A stretch of DNA of 38,633 nucleotides from JAYZDF01 sp036337945 (GCA_036337945.1 JAYZDF010000103.1:1-38633), one strand, 5' to 3'; positions 8,563-16,488 are shown, counted from the stretch's first letter. Notes: generated by a model not told the origin, from the letters alone. Program-made: numbers and translations.

Positions 8563-9168
8563 GTGCCAACTAAAAAACATGAGGAACGGCGATTCAAACG
8601 AAACATCGCCGTGTTGGTTTTACTTGTCGCCGCGCTAGGGTTGTCCGTCGTCGATAGTGCTCGTGGCGAAGAGAAAGGCAAACCGGTAGACCTAGCCGCG
8701 AGGGCGCTCGGCGTGTCGATGTCTACGAAGCATGAGCATACTCCTGAGCATGCCGCACTCGCACGAGAGATAGGTCAAGAAGTTGTCTGTCTGTGCGGTA
8801 CTTGCCCAAAACGCACGATATCGGACTGTGAGTGTGGTTGGGCGAAACAACATCAAAACTCCCTCGTGAACGCCGTGGTTGCTGGCAATTCAAAGGAAAA
8901 GATAATCCAGACGTACCGCCAAGTGTATGGTGACCAAGTGTTGGCAATGTTGCCGAACGAGGGGTTCGCTATTACCGCCTGGGCGTTGCCATACGCAGTT
9001 GCTATGGTCGCTTTCGTCGTGATACTCCTCCTCGGGATAAGGTTCGCTTCAAAACCCTCGACGGTGACAGCGATGACGGAGCAGGCCGAGGATAATATTG
9101 TACCCGCCGTGACCGACGACGATGAAGCCAGAGAGCAACTCGAACGCGAATTAGAGGACCTGGATTGA
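8563..9168 (+). CDS. ccmH: CcmH-like thiol protein with five-cysteine motif
   Basis: The protein has 201 residues and starts at GTG with AGGA 7 bases upstream. It has an N-terminal signal anchor (14-32), a CcmH helical domain (about 62-135) and a second membrane helix (about 140-160). The family pattern is clear: EIGQEVVC before the active site, a later YRQVYGDQVLAMLP stretch, then W-A-L-P before the helix. Canonical CcmH has LRCXXCQ with two Cys. Here the site has C76, C78, C81, C89 and C91 in a CXCGXC...CXC arrangement. The protein should reduce or hold apocytochrome thiols for CcmF. The additional Cys could bind metal or replace a missing CcmG thioredoxin; no ccmG was seen in the window. 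Confidence 0.85.
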   Translation: MPTKKHEERRFKRNIAVLVLLVAALGLSVVDSARGEEKGKPVDLAARALGVSMSTKHEHTPEHAALAREIGQEVVCLCGTCPKRTISDCECGWAKQHQNSLVNAVVAGNSKEKIIQTYRQVYGDQVLAMLPNEGFAITAWALPYAVAMVAFVVILLLGIRFASKPSTVTAMTEQAEDNIVPAVTDDDEAREQLERELEDLD

Positions 9169-9169
9169 A

Positions 9170-9838
9170 ATGCCTTGGGTAGCATCCGCAAAAAGCTCGC
9201 GAACAAATGAGCGATGGCTGCTCTTCGTCGAATTCTCGATCGCGGTTGGGATTATTATAGCCGTCTTCGGCGAAAACTATGGCTTATTCGCGACGCTATT
9301 ATTTATTCTCTGTGCGGGCGCCTTTGCGTTCACGGGCCAGTCAGTATGGCGAATGCTAACAAGCCTAAATGACCCGCGTTTAGAAATTGAGCACGAACCC
9401 ATCGACGAGGTCAGAAACTCTTTACTGCGAGAAAAAAAGTTGCTCACTGAAGGGCTCAAAGAACTTGAGGCTGATTATGCTGCGGGCAAAGTGGATGCCG
9501 CAGACTATGAGATTCTCCGCGGTTCGGCAGAGACACGAGCGATCGAAGTTATTAAACGCATCAAGAATGAAGATGCGAAATGGTTAGAAGCTGCGAAACA
9601 AGCGGCAGGTGTTGCTTCTGCCGAAACGCACAAACCCGACACCGTTCAAAGCAAAGATGCCAAACCGAAGAAGACGGAACCCGCAACCGGCGTCAAGTAT
9701 CGGCCCGCTCACGCTTCCCTCTTCTCACGTGAAGGGACCCAAATCATCAATGGGGCATGCACGGCATGTAAAACGCAAAATTCACCAGATGCTCGGTTTT
9801 GTATAGGGTGCGGCCGCGCTATCGAATCGAGGGCCTAG
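9170..9838 (+). CDS. CcmI-like membrane protein with C-terminal zinc ribbon
   Basis: The 222-residue protein begins 1 base after the ccmH stop. Two transmembrane helices (about 17-34 and 38-57) are followed by a helical segment at about 84-130 (EKKLLTEGLKELEADYAAGK and an ADYEILR turn). This resembles the N-terminal part of CcmI/CycH, which helps present apocytochromes to CcmH/CcmF. A charged Lys/Pro linker leads to a zinc ribbon made of C197-X2-C200 and C211-X2-C214. The TPR domain of classical CcmI is absent. With an even number of helices both ends should be cytoplasmic, so the ribbon would act inside the cell. The CcmI assignment is moderate and the ribbon is seen directly. Confidence 0.7.
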   Translation: MPWVASAKSSRTNERWLLFVEFSIAVGIIIAVFGENYGLFATLLFILCAGAFAFTGQSVWRMLTSLNDPRLEIEHEPIDEVRNSLLREKKLLTEGLKELEADYAAGKVDAADYEILRGSAETRAIEVIKRIKNEDAKWLEAAKQAAGVASAETHKPDTVQSKDAKPKKTEPATGVKYRPAHASLFSREGTQIINGACTACKTQNSPDARFCIGCGRAIESRA

Positions 9839-9841
9839 TCC

Positions 9842-10726
9842 GTGTCGAGCTTCAGTGTATTTGGTTTCTTCTTTGCGTTGGCGGTCGGACAGTCCGGTCC
9901 GGCGAGTAGACCTGCGAGTCAGGCCGTAGCACCTGTCGGAGGTAAGATCACTGACCTGTATGGCGAACTTACGGTGATCTATGAACTCGGCGATAACGCC
10001 CTTCGGGCGAAGGAAAGCTGGCGGTTTCGCAACGAAGGCTCTTCTCAGCTGACGCCAGAATTGTTTCAGGTGACTCTTCCCTCTGGCGCTCGACGGATTC
10101 GGCTCGATGAGAATTCTGCGCCCTTCAACCTCTCTGGCACTACTTTGGGCCTAGAATCTCCGCTGAAACCGGGAGAGCATAATCTTGGCCTATCCTACGA
10201 GTTCCCTTTGTCGGGTGGCTCGGCGGACATCCAACAGTACTTTGCTTTCAGAATGGGCGGAGTGCGGATGATTATGGAAAACATGCCTGGGCTTCAGCTC
10301 AACGCATCGGTGAAGTCTTCAAAACGAACGAGAGACCTAAACGGCATTGTCTTCGCAATTTGGGACCTTAGTGGCTTCGCGCCGGGACAAGGGATGAAAG
10401 TCGACATTTCCGGACTTCCTACCAAGCAAACTTGGATGCGCGATGGAACCCTGGTCTCTTGTGTGCTGATTTTGTTGTGGATGGGTATTGCGCTCTTCAG
10501 GAAGGCTCCTGAGACATCGTCAGCCCCCCTTATCAATCACCAGAACATCATGTCAGCGTCAGCTCGAAAAACACGGCTGCTCGATGCACTCGACGCACTC
10601 ACTGAGGACCTGGAGCAAAACATTATTGAGCAGCAACAGTTCGAGCGGCGCCAAAAAGCTCTTTTGAAGGAACTGGCGGTGACTTTGCGCCAGCATGATC
10701 TAGAGCAAGGAAGATCATCCTCATGA
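9842..10726 (+). CDS. Uncharacterised bitopic membrane protein within the ccm operon
   Basis: I do not recognise this 294-residue protein. It starts at GTG 3 bases after the previous stop and its TGA overlaps the ccmA start as ATGA. A signal peptide (1-17) is followed by a beta-rich extracytoplasmic domain (about 35-195) with no Cys, so it has no haem site. One transmembrane helix (about 203-219) follows, and then a cytoplasmic tail with a coiled-coil-like helix (about 240-285, ALTEDLEQNIIEQQQFERRQ). The tail resembles short SHOCT-like C-terminal helices. Its position between the ligase genes (ccmF/H) and the ABC genes (ccmA/B) suggests a link between the two Ccm modules. That role is an inference from position and topology. 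Confidence 0.8.
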   Translation: MSSFSVFGFFFALAVGQSGPASRPASQAVAPVGGKITDLYGELTVIYELGDNALRAKESWRFRNEGSSQLTPELFQVTLPSGARRIRLDENSAPFNLSGTTLGLESPLKPGEHNLGLSYEFPLSGGSADIQQYFAFRMGGVRMIMENMPGLQLNASVKSSKRTRDLNGIVFAIWDLSGFAPGQGMKVDISGLPTKQTWMRDGTLVSCVLILLWMGIALFRKAPETSSAPLINHQNIMSASARKTRLLDALDALTEDLEQNIIEQQQFERRQKALLKELAVTLRQHDLEQGRSSS

Positions 10727-11439
10727 AGCTTGCAGCCGCAGACTTTGACTCAGCAAAGGCTATATCTGTAAGCAAGATTTATGGGAGACATAGGGCGCTA
10801 GCCAATGTTGACCTCACCCTCTCATCAGGAAAAACAGTGGTTTTATTAGGACCGAATGGATCGGGTAAAACCACCTTGCTCATGCTGTTTTCAACACTGT
10901 CTAGGCCTACCAGTGGTCAAATAACATTTGGCGATGTGGCCGATCGACGAGCTGGAGACTTCCGTGGCGCGATTGGGCTGCTAAGCCATTCATCCATGAC
11001 TTATGCAGAGCTCACGGCTATCGAAAACCTTTCTTTCTTCGGAAAACTATACGGTGTAACTCAGCCTCAAAAGCGAGCAGAAGAACTCCTAGAACGCTTT
11101 GATTTGACGCAGAGTATGAGTCGGCCAGTTAGCACCTTCTCTCGAGGGATGCTGCAACGGCTGGGCCTGGCTCGGGCGCTCATTGGTTCGCCTCGCCTGC
11201 TCTTGCTCGACGAACCATTCACGGGGCTTGATCGTGCATCAACGCAAGTTGTGATTGACGTCGTCAATGAACATAAAGCGAGAGGTGGTCTTGCATTGGT
11301 GATTTCACATGACCTCAACGTAGCGGCTGAGTTGGGGGACGAGTTTCTCATCTTAAAGCGTGGTAAGCAGGTGAGCTATTTGGAGCACTCCATGCCTGCC
11401 GAAAAATTGCGCGAAACCTATGCTGAGGTCACGGCATGA
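10723..11439 (+). CDS. ccmA: Haem-release ABC transporter ATPase CcmA
   Basis: The 238-residue ATPase has Walker A GPNGSGKT (43-50), signature FSRGMLQRLGLARAL, Walker B LLLLDEPFTGLD and the switch His in VISHD. CcmA works with CcmB and CcmC at the cytoplasmic side; ATP hydrolysis frees haem-loaded CcmE from CcmC. The start ATG overlaps the upstream stop by ATGA and its own stop overlaps ccmB the same way, so translation is likely coupled through the three genes. The order with ccmB and ccmC immediately downstream supports CcmA over other small ABC ATPases. Confidence 0.93.
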   Translation: MKLAAADFDSAKAISVSKIYGRHRALANVDLTLSSGKTVVLLGPNGSGKTTLLMLFSTLSRPTSGQITFGDVADRRAGDFRGAIGLLSHSSMTYAELTAIENLSFFGKLYGVTQPQKRAEELLERFDLTQSMSRPVSTFSRGMLQRLGLARALIGSPRLLLLDEPFTGLDRASTQVVIDVVNEHKARGGLALVISHDLNVAAELGDEFLILKRGKQVSYLEHSMPAEKLRETYAEVTA

Positions 11440-12131
11440 ACGAAGTGGCCGTCATTCTAAAGGGAGCGTTGGCGATCGCCCAAAAAGATTGGCAAACCGA
11501 ATTTCGCAGCAAGGAGATCTTGTTGACGATGGGCTTTTTTGGGCTCCTCGTTGTTCTTATTTCTGCTTTCGCTTTTTACCGAGGAGATGTACCTGCCTAC
11601 GCGCTTGCTGCAGGTTCACTGTGGGTGGCCATGGCCTATTCTGGAACATTAGGACTCGGGCGTGCATTTGAGAGAGAGCGAGAAGGCGACTGCATACGGG
11701 CGCTACTGATAAGTCCTATGCCGAGACAAGCTATATTTCTTGGCAAACTACTCGGTATCGTGTCCTTCATGTTTGTTGTTGAGCTAGTAGTGGTGCCCGC
11801 TGTGGTGATCTTCTTCAACCAAAGCCTCGAGCTTGCTCAGCTTTGGAGGCTCAGCGTAGTCATGGGTCTTGGGACCTTGGGTTACGGGATTGTAGGCACC
11901 GCCCTGGCAGCAAGCCTATTACGAGCGAGAACTCGTGACGTTTTACTGGCCATCGTCATTTATCCCGTCATCGTTCCGGTGATTATGGGCGGGGTGAAAG
12001 CAACTACGGCCATCTTACAGCCCGAAATGTCGGTCGCAGATTTCGAGTTATGGGCTCGTATTCTGTTAACTTTTGACGTTGTTTTTATTGTGGTTTCGTT
12101 TTGGATTTTCGAACCGCTACTAATAGATTAG
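11436..12131 (+). CDS. ccmB: Haem-release ABC transporter membrane subunit CcmB
   Basis: This 231-residue protein is highly hydrophobic with about six predicted membrane helices, the usual size and topology for CcmB. Typical sequence features are the early KDWQTEFRSKE cytoplasmic segment, a charged FEREREGDCIRALLISP loop and the VIYPVIVPVIMGGVKA helix. It pairs with CcmA to form the ATPase complex that acts on CcmE. The ATG overlaps the ccmA stop by 4 bases, and ccmC follows after 9 bases. Confidence 0.92.
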   Translation: MNEVAVILKGALAIAQKDWQTEFRSKEILLTMGFFGLLVVLISAFAFYRGDVPAYALAAGSLWVAMAYSGTLGLGRAFEREREGDCIRALLISPMPRQAIFLGKLLGIVSFMFVVELVVVPAVVIFFNQSLELAQLWRLSVVMGLGTLGYGIVGTALAASLLRARTRDVLLAIVIYPVIVPVIMGGVKATTAILQPEMSVADFELWARILLTFDVVFIVVSFWIFEPLLID

Positions 12132-12140
12132 GATTGAGGT

Positions 12141-12857
12141 ATGGTCGAGACAATGCAGTCAACCAAACAAGAGAATAAGACACCAATAGGTCTGTGGCTT
12201 TGCGTTGCACTTAGTATAGGGATGCTTGGCCGTGGTTTTTGGATGGCTTTCTACTACGCGCCCACTGAAAAAGTTATGGGGTTCGTACAAAAAATCTTTT
12301 ATTTCCATGTGCCAGCGGCCTGGATAATGTTTCTGGCTACGTTTGTTTGTGCGGTTGGGAGCATTGGCTACCTTATTACACGCAAAGATAATTGGGATGT
12401 AATCGGCGACGCTGCTGTCGAGTTAGCAGTTCTTTTTGGAGCGATGGTTCTCATCACCGGCCCTTTATGGGGCCGAAAAGCTTGGGGTGCCTATTGGGTC
12501 TGGGATGTAAGACTCACCTCAAGTCTCGTCTTGGTGCTCACGCTGGTGGCTTGTAAGATCGTCCGAGGTTACGCAGGTCCGTCCTCGAAGCAGATTGCAT
12601 CCGGTCTCGCAGTTTTTGCGGTCGTCAACTCGATATTCGTCTACTATTCCGTCGATATTTGGAAAGGAACCCACCCTCCGAAGATCGTAGCCAAGGGTGA
12701 TCTTGCTCCAGAGATGAGTGAAACACTTTGGTTCTGCGTAGCTGCCTTCATCGTGCTTTTTGTAACACTCATGTGGACTCGAATCCGGCTAGGACGTCGC
12801 CGAGGGGAGCTGGACTCGCTGTATCACCAGGCTGCCGAATTGGGGATCGAGTCATGA
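12141..12857 (+). CDS. ccmC: Haem-handling membrane protein CcmC
   Basis: At 238 residues with six hydrophobic helices it matches CcmC. The WWD motif runs from about 110 to 122 (WGRKAWGAYWVWD), and the two external haem-ligand His residues are H56 (YFHVPAAW) and H178 (THPP). CcmC presents haem to CcmE, forming the covalent haem-CcmE intermediate. In this organism the partner Cys132 of CcmE would replace the usual His. TGAGGT lies 3 bases upstream of the ATG. The stop overlaps the next small gene as ATGA. Confidence 0.95.
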   Translation: MVETMQSTKQENKTPIGLWLCVALSIGMLGRGFWMAFYYAPTEKVMGFVQKIFYFHVPAAWIMFLATFVCAVGSIGYLITRKDNWDVIGDAAVELAVLFGAMVLITGPLWGRKAWGAYWVWDVRLTSSLVLVLTLVACKIVRGYAGPSSKQIASGLAVFAVVNSIFVYYSVDIWKGTHPPKIVAKGDLAPEMSETLWFCVAAFIVLFVTLMWTRIRLGRRRGELDSLYHQAAELGIES

Positions 12858-13177
12858 GACGTGCTCTGCTCAGTTTACTCTTTTGCCTATATGCTTATCC
12901 GGCCTGGTCGCAGACCAGCACAACGGCGACAACATCGTCAAAAGCTACTGCTGCCGCTCCGATAGCCCCGAAACCGCCTCCAGGCTTCGAGCCCATCGCT
13001 GGAAAAGGCAAACGAGCTGAGCGTGTAAACGCAAACGTCTTAGTAACGATTTCCTACGGCTCCATTTTCACCCTACTTATCGGATACTTACTCTTTCTTC
13101 TTCGAGATTATCGGCGCATTTCTGAGGAGCGTGAGCTCCTTACAAACAAGATTGAGACACAAAAGAGCTCTTCATGA
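12854..13177 (+). CDS. ccmD: CcmD-like small membrane protein with signal peptide
   Basis: I start this gene at the ATG that overlaps the ccmC stop as ATGA, giving 107 residues; an in-frame extension further upstream would run inside ccmC. It has a signal peptide (MRRALLSLLFCLYAYPAWSQ), a Thr/Ala/Pro-rich spacer, and a transmembrane helix at about 62-81 followed by the basic segment LLRDYRRISEERELL and a helical tail. A helix followed by Arg-rich residues is the main signature of CcmD, which holds CcmE with CcmC/CcmAB. Position directly after ccmC supports this. It is longer than classical CcmD (about 60-70 residues) because of the signal peptide and linker. Assignment is by position and topology. 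Confidence 0.65.
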   Translation: MRRALLSLLFCLYAYPAWSQTSTTATTSSKATAAAPIAPKPPPGFEPIAGKGKRAERVNANVLVTISYGSIFTLLIGYLLFLLRDYRRISEERELLTNKIETQKSSS

Positions 13178-13317
13178 CCTACGCACACTTTCTTTATATA
13201 CCCTTCATTTTAGCCATTGGATTTGCACTCGGCTGGCATTTGGGGTCATCATCGGTGCAGAGCGAATGGGATCGCGCTGAATCGCGCAGAAAGGCACGAG
13301 ACGAAGGGCGAAGTTAG
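13174..13317 (+). CDS. 47-residue single-pass membrane micro-protein in the ccm operon
   Basis: The ATG overlaps the stop of the CcmD-like gene as ATGA and the frame ends at TAG 13315-13317, 9 bases before the kinase start. The product begins MTYAHFLYIPFILAIGFALG and continues with a charged, Arg/Glu-rich cytoplasmic tail ending in DEGRS. One transmembrane helix (about 6-22) is predicted. Support comes from the exact 4-base overlap, which repeats the pattern of its neighbours, and from its fit in an otherwise unfilled 146-base slot. No homologue is recognised. It may be a small subunit of the CcmABCDE complex. Confidence 0.65.
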   Translation: MTYAHFLYIPFILAIGFALGWHLGSSSVQSEWDRAESRRKARDEGRS

Positions 13318-13326
13318 AGAACGGGC

Positions 13327-14928
13327 ATGGTCAAAAGCGGGCTTCAAATCGGTGATTATAAGATTGAGGAGAAGCTTGGGGAAGGTGGCTTTGCAACCGT
13401 ATGGAAGGCGCGGCACCCCGTCTATGGCTCCGTCGCACTCAAAGTGCTGCATGAAAACCTTCTCCTAGAGGCGAATCGTGTGAGCGGTCCAAGCGTCATT
13501 GACCGCTTTCTTGCTGAAGTAGAGTTACTGAAGAGTCTCAAACATCCTGGCTTCGTTCAGATTCATGAACCCTTAGTCCACCTTGAAGACTCCTTCCTTG
13601 GTTACTCTATGGAGTTATTGCATGGAAATAACCTGTCAGCATGGATTGCGAAAATCCCTCTGACACCGCTCATCTTAGTTATGGCCGCGATCGCGGATAC
13701 TCTAGAGACTCTCCACCAAAGAGAGATTATTCACCGTGATGTCAAAGCCTCAAACATTTTCCTGAATCAGTCTCAAGACGGTGACGCTGATTATTACAGT
13801 GTAAAACTTATCGATTTTGGGATCGCGAAACAACTTTCAGAAACACGCGTATTAGAAAGTACTGCAGCAGGATATTTGGTCGGTACAATTGGAAGACTAC
13901 CGCCTGAATGCTTCCAACGTTGGGAAGATAATTCCGTCATGGTTGGGACGAAAGTCGACCAATGGTGCTTTGGAGTTACTCTTTATTACGTTCTTTCAGG
14001 ACGTATGCCATTTCACGCTCAAAACACCACAGAGCTCATTAATTCCATTGTCTCCGGAGACTTTCGACCCTTCCGGTTACAACCTCGCTTTCCTTCAAAC
14101 ACCCATTCTTCGCTCTTTGAAATCATTCGTGGTTGTCTTCAAGTGAAAGCGGAAGACCGCTTTGCGAGTATGTTAGAGGTCGGTCGAAGATTGCGCAACG
14201 TTGCCGAAATCCACCTTGAAGAGAGCTACGAAAATGACGCTGCTGCTACTACTAGTGTCTCAAGCATCGACCATCTCACCCATATTAGAACCGCTCCCGT
14301 TCACACGCTAGCTGACGAGACACTCACTCGCTGGTTACGTGATAGTGAGTTTGTTCTTATCGATGACTCGGAGAACTCGGAAACGATTAATGATTACTCA
14401 CATGACGATTCAAACCTGAGGCTCGGCAAAACTGGGGCTCGCTCGGAACTCGAATCCGGTTCGCTGAAAGTCCGTCAAAAAAGACGCGTCCTTGTGACGG
14501 AGTTTGGAGAAGCAATCTCGACGGATGAAAACAGTCAAAGAATGAGGCATATTGAGCGGGAAGCTCTGCAACGGACAATCGTCAGGGGACAAGCGAAAAC
14601 TCCGTCTTCTTCCGCTTCACAGGCCGAAACGAAACAAGCTCTTTCTTTTGGCACAAGCAACACTGCGGTTCATCAGTCCAAAAGACCTCTGACCGAGGAT
14701 ACTCTGCGCTCAGATGACACGACCGTGTCACCCGTAAACGACGACAAATCCCCCGAAGGATCCGAAGATGTTCTGTCTCCAGTTTCCAAAGATGACAATT
14801 TTATAAACGCCAAAAGTCCGTTGGCGGCTCCCAAACATGATGGGGTCGTGACACTTTCTATTGGTTTGCTATGTGTTGTCGTCGGCTTTCTTAGTTATTT
14901 TATTGTCTGGTGGTTAAGACGTAATTAG
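13327..14928 (+). CDS. Ser/Thr protein kinase with C-terminal membrane anchor
   Basis: The 533-residue protein has an N-terminal Hanks-type kinase domain (about 10-290): Gly-rich loop GEGGFATV, catalytic Lys39 (VALKVL), catalytic loop HRDVKASN (136-143), DFG at 163-165 and a PPE in place of APE. All key residues are present, so activity is expected. A long, Ser/Thr/Asp-rich linker (about 300-500) leads to one transmembrane helix at about 507-529 with LRRN at the end, which places the kinase domain in the cytoplasm and leaves essentially no periplasmic sensor. It begins 9 bases after the micro-protein gene and is the last gene of the ccm unit. A role in controlling cytochrome maturation is only inferred from this position. 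Confidence 0.9.
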   Translation: MVKSGLQIGDYKIEEKLGEGGFATVWKARHPVYGSVALKVLHENLLLEANRVSGPSVIDRFLAEVELLKSLKHPGFVQIHEPLVHLEDSFLGYSMELLHGNNLSAWIAKIPLTPLILVMAAIADTLETLHQREIIHRDVKASNIFLNQSQDGDADYYSVKLIDFGIAKQLSETRVLESTAAGYLVGTIGRLPPECFQRWEDNSVMVGTKVDQWCFGVTLYYVLSGRMPFHAQNTTELINSIVSGDFRPFRLQPRFPSNTHSSLFEIIRGCLQVKAEDRFASMLEVGRRLRNVAEIHLEESYENDAAATTSVSSIDHLTHIRTAPVHTLADETLTRWLRDSEFVLIDDSENSETINDYSHDDSNLRLGKTGARSELESGSLKVRQKRRVLVTEFGEAISTDENSQRMRHIEREALQRTIVRGQAKTPSSSASQAETKQALSFGTSNTAVHQSKRPLTEDTLRSDDTTVSPVNDDKSPEGSEDVLSPVSKDDNFINAKSPLAAPKHDGVVTLSIGLLCVVVGFLSYFIVWWLRRN

Positions 14929-14938
14929 CTCGTGTTGC

Positions 14939-16024
14939 TCACTCGATATTCTTGCGCAGATAATTGACGCAGAGGTCAAAATCTTGAGTAAAGCGACGGT
15001 CTCCTCTCACCTTTGGTCGTGCAGCAAGCTTTAGTGTCCGTTTTTGAAACGAAACCCACACGGTGCCACCGCTTTCTCTACTTCGCCTCAATCCTATTAG
15101 AATCGAAGCGATTCCACCCAAAATCAGTAGAATCACCGGTGAGTTGATAAGGCCGACACCTGGTAAAGGTGTACGGCCGAGTTTGATAGCCCTAATATCA
15201 ACCTGACCCTGACGATGTTTCCGGTCGAAGCCCTCAGGCGCATTTAGATACACCCAGAAGCTTTCCCCTCTCTGTGCGTTTTGCCGCCTCTTCTCAATCA
15301 ATACAGCAGGTCCAAGGTCATCTTTTGCACGCTTATAAGAGCGAACAAAATATTGGTCAGGATAGCTGAAAAATTTCCTGGATTCCCCTGCCCGCAAATT
15401 GAAAACGCCGCTCGAGCCCGAAACAGGGTCCGTCACCTTCAAGATAGCTCTGGGGCTCACGGTCGTTGGGTCAAAGTTTACGGAATACATGCCTACACCG
15501 AGCAAGACGGCCGCTAAGCCAAAATGGCTTATGATAGAGCGCCAATGGAAATCTCGGGCCGAATGATACAGAATCAGGCTCCGATCGTCTTTTATTTGCT
15601 CTGCCTCAGGCAGACCGAACACCGAAGAAAAGGTTCCACGGACATGTTGCATCGTTTTCTCAGGAAATTTGGCTCTAAGCTCGACTTGAAGTGGTGACGA
15701 CGCTGGGGCCTCAAGTGAGGCTTCGGCCCGATGACTTTGAGCCAGGAACGTGTCGAACAACATTGCAGATACATTGGCGACGAAAAGCACGCCAAGCGCC
15801 TGCACCCAAGCTGAGCGATAAATCTCGGTGAAGCCCCATTTCGCAGCGGTATGCAGCATAGTGGCTTGCGAAGATACAGCGATATCGAGCGCTTCTTGCC
15901 CCTGTGGAACGACAATGGCTACGAGGACAACCATTGATAACAATATGACAAGCAGACCGGTGCAGGTCTCTGAACCTACGAAAAGCCAGAGCCGATGCAT
16001 CAGGTTTTGACTGTCAGACTTCAC
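14939..16024 (-). CDS. resB: ResB-like cytochrome c biogenesis protein
   Basis: The 361-residue protein has the ResB/Ccs1 layout: helices at about 22-40, 74-92, 165-183 and 295-312, with a periplasmic domain between the third and fourth. The third helix is preceded by D-F-H-W-R and contains S-H-F-G-L, the usual ResB His region (H160, H167). In System II, ResB works with ResC/CcsA to deliver haem to apocytochromes. No CcsA is present here, and the gene lies beside a System I cluster. The start is GTG and overlaps the stop of the upstream tetrahaem cytochrome (GTGA), so the two are coupled. It is shorter than Bacillus ResB. Its stop is 10 bases from that of the convergent kinase. Confidence 0.82.
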   Translation of the reverse strand: MKSDSQNLMHRLWLFVGSETCTGLLVILLSMVVLVAIVVPQGQEALDIAVSSQATMLHTAAKWGFTEIYRSAWVQALGVLFVANVSAMLFDTFLAQSHRAEASLEAPASSPLQVELRAKFPEKTMQHVRGTFSSVFGLPEAEQIKDDRSLILYHSARDFHWRSIISHFGLAAVLLGVGMYSVNFDPTTVSPRAILKVTDPVSGSSGVFNLRAGESRKFFSYPDQYFVRSYKRAKDDLGPAVLIEKRRQNAQRGESFWVYLNAPEGFDRKHRQGQVDIRAIKLGRTPLPGVGLINSPVILLILGGIASILIGLRRSRESGGTVWVSFQKRTLKLAARPKVRGDRRFTQDFDLCVNYLRKNIE

Positions 16025-16488
16025 TGTTTTGACTTTTTTGGTGCTGGAACTGGGTCCACCCAGTGCTTTATAAGCTTCTTTTTCTCTTCAAAGTCAAACT
16101 TAGTCAGTCCGGGAGTGGTATCGTTATGGCATTTCTCGCAGGTCTTCGAAGTGACGTTTTTGAGACCCATCAGTCGTGCGAGCTTCTTGTCTCGCATGAC
16201 GTTTGTCGGCGAATAGTGCTCGCCGTTCCCATGACATGACTCGCATTGAACACCGCTGAATTGCGGGAGGTCAGAAGGCGGTGATAGCGTGTGACAACTT
16301 CGACACCCTCGATTTCGTTGCTGCGCTCCGGACAATCTGGCGAGCGCCATGGCATGCGGAGAATTTTTCCAGATATTGTACTCTTCGACATGACAGGTCC
16401 CACACGCTTCAGCTCCCACGGGATCAGAAGCATTCGTCGACGATGGCCAGAGCAAAACAGCCAGTAGAATACCTATTAAGTAACGCAC
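16021..16488 (-). CDS. Periplasmic tetrahaem cytochrome c (c554-like)
   Basis: I start at a GTG (16488-16486) with CAGGG just upstream, giving 155 residues with a clean signal peptide (MRYLIGILLAVLLWPSSTNA). A longer frame would run antisense across coaE and has no signal. Four CXXCH haem sites are present at 29-33, 62-66, 82-86 and 117-121, with extra His (for example H45, H91) for axial ligation. The pattern ACGTCH...W..S.HA.A and VQCESCHGNGEHY resembles cytochrome c554-type multihaem proteins. It should carry electrons in the periplasm. Its overlap with ResB suggests co-expression with a maturation factor. It diverges from coaE across 61 bases. Confidence 0.85.
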   Translation of the reverse strand: MRYLIGILLAVLLWPSSTNASDPVGAEACGTCHVEEYNIWKNSPHAMALARLSGAQQRNRGCRSCHTLSPPSDLPQFSGVQCESCHGNGEHYSPTNVMRDKKLARLMGLKNVTSKTCEKCHNDTTPGLTKFDFEEKKKLIKHWVDPVPAPKKSKQ

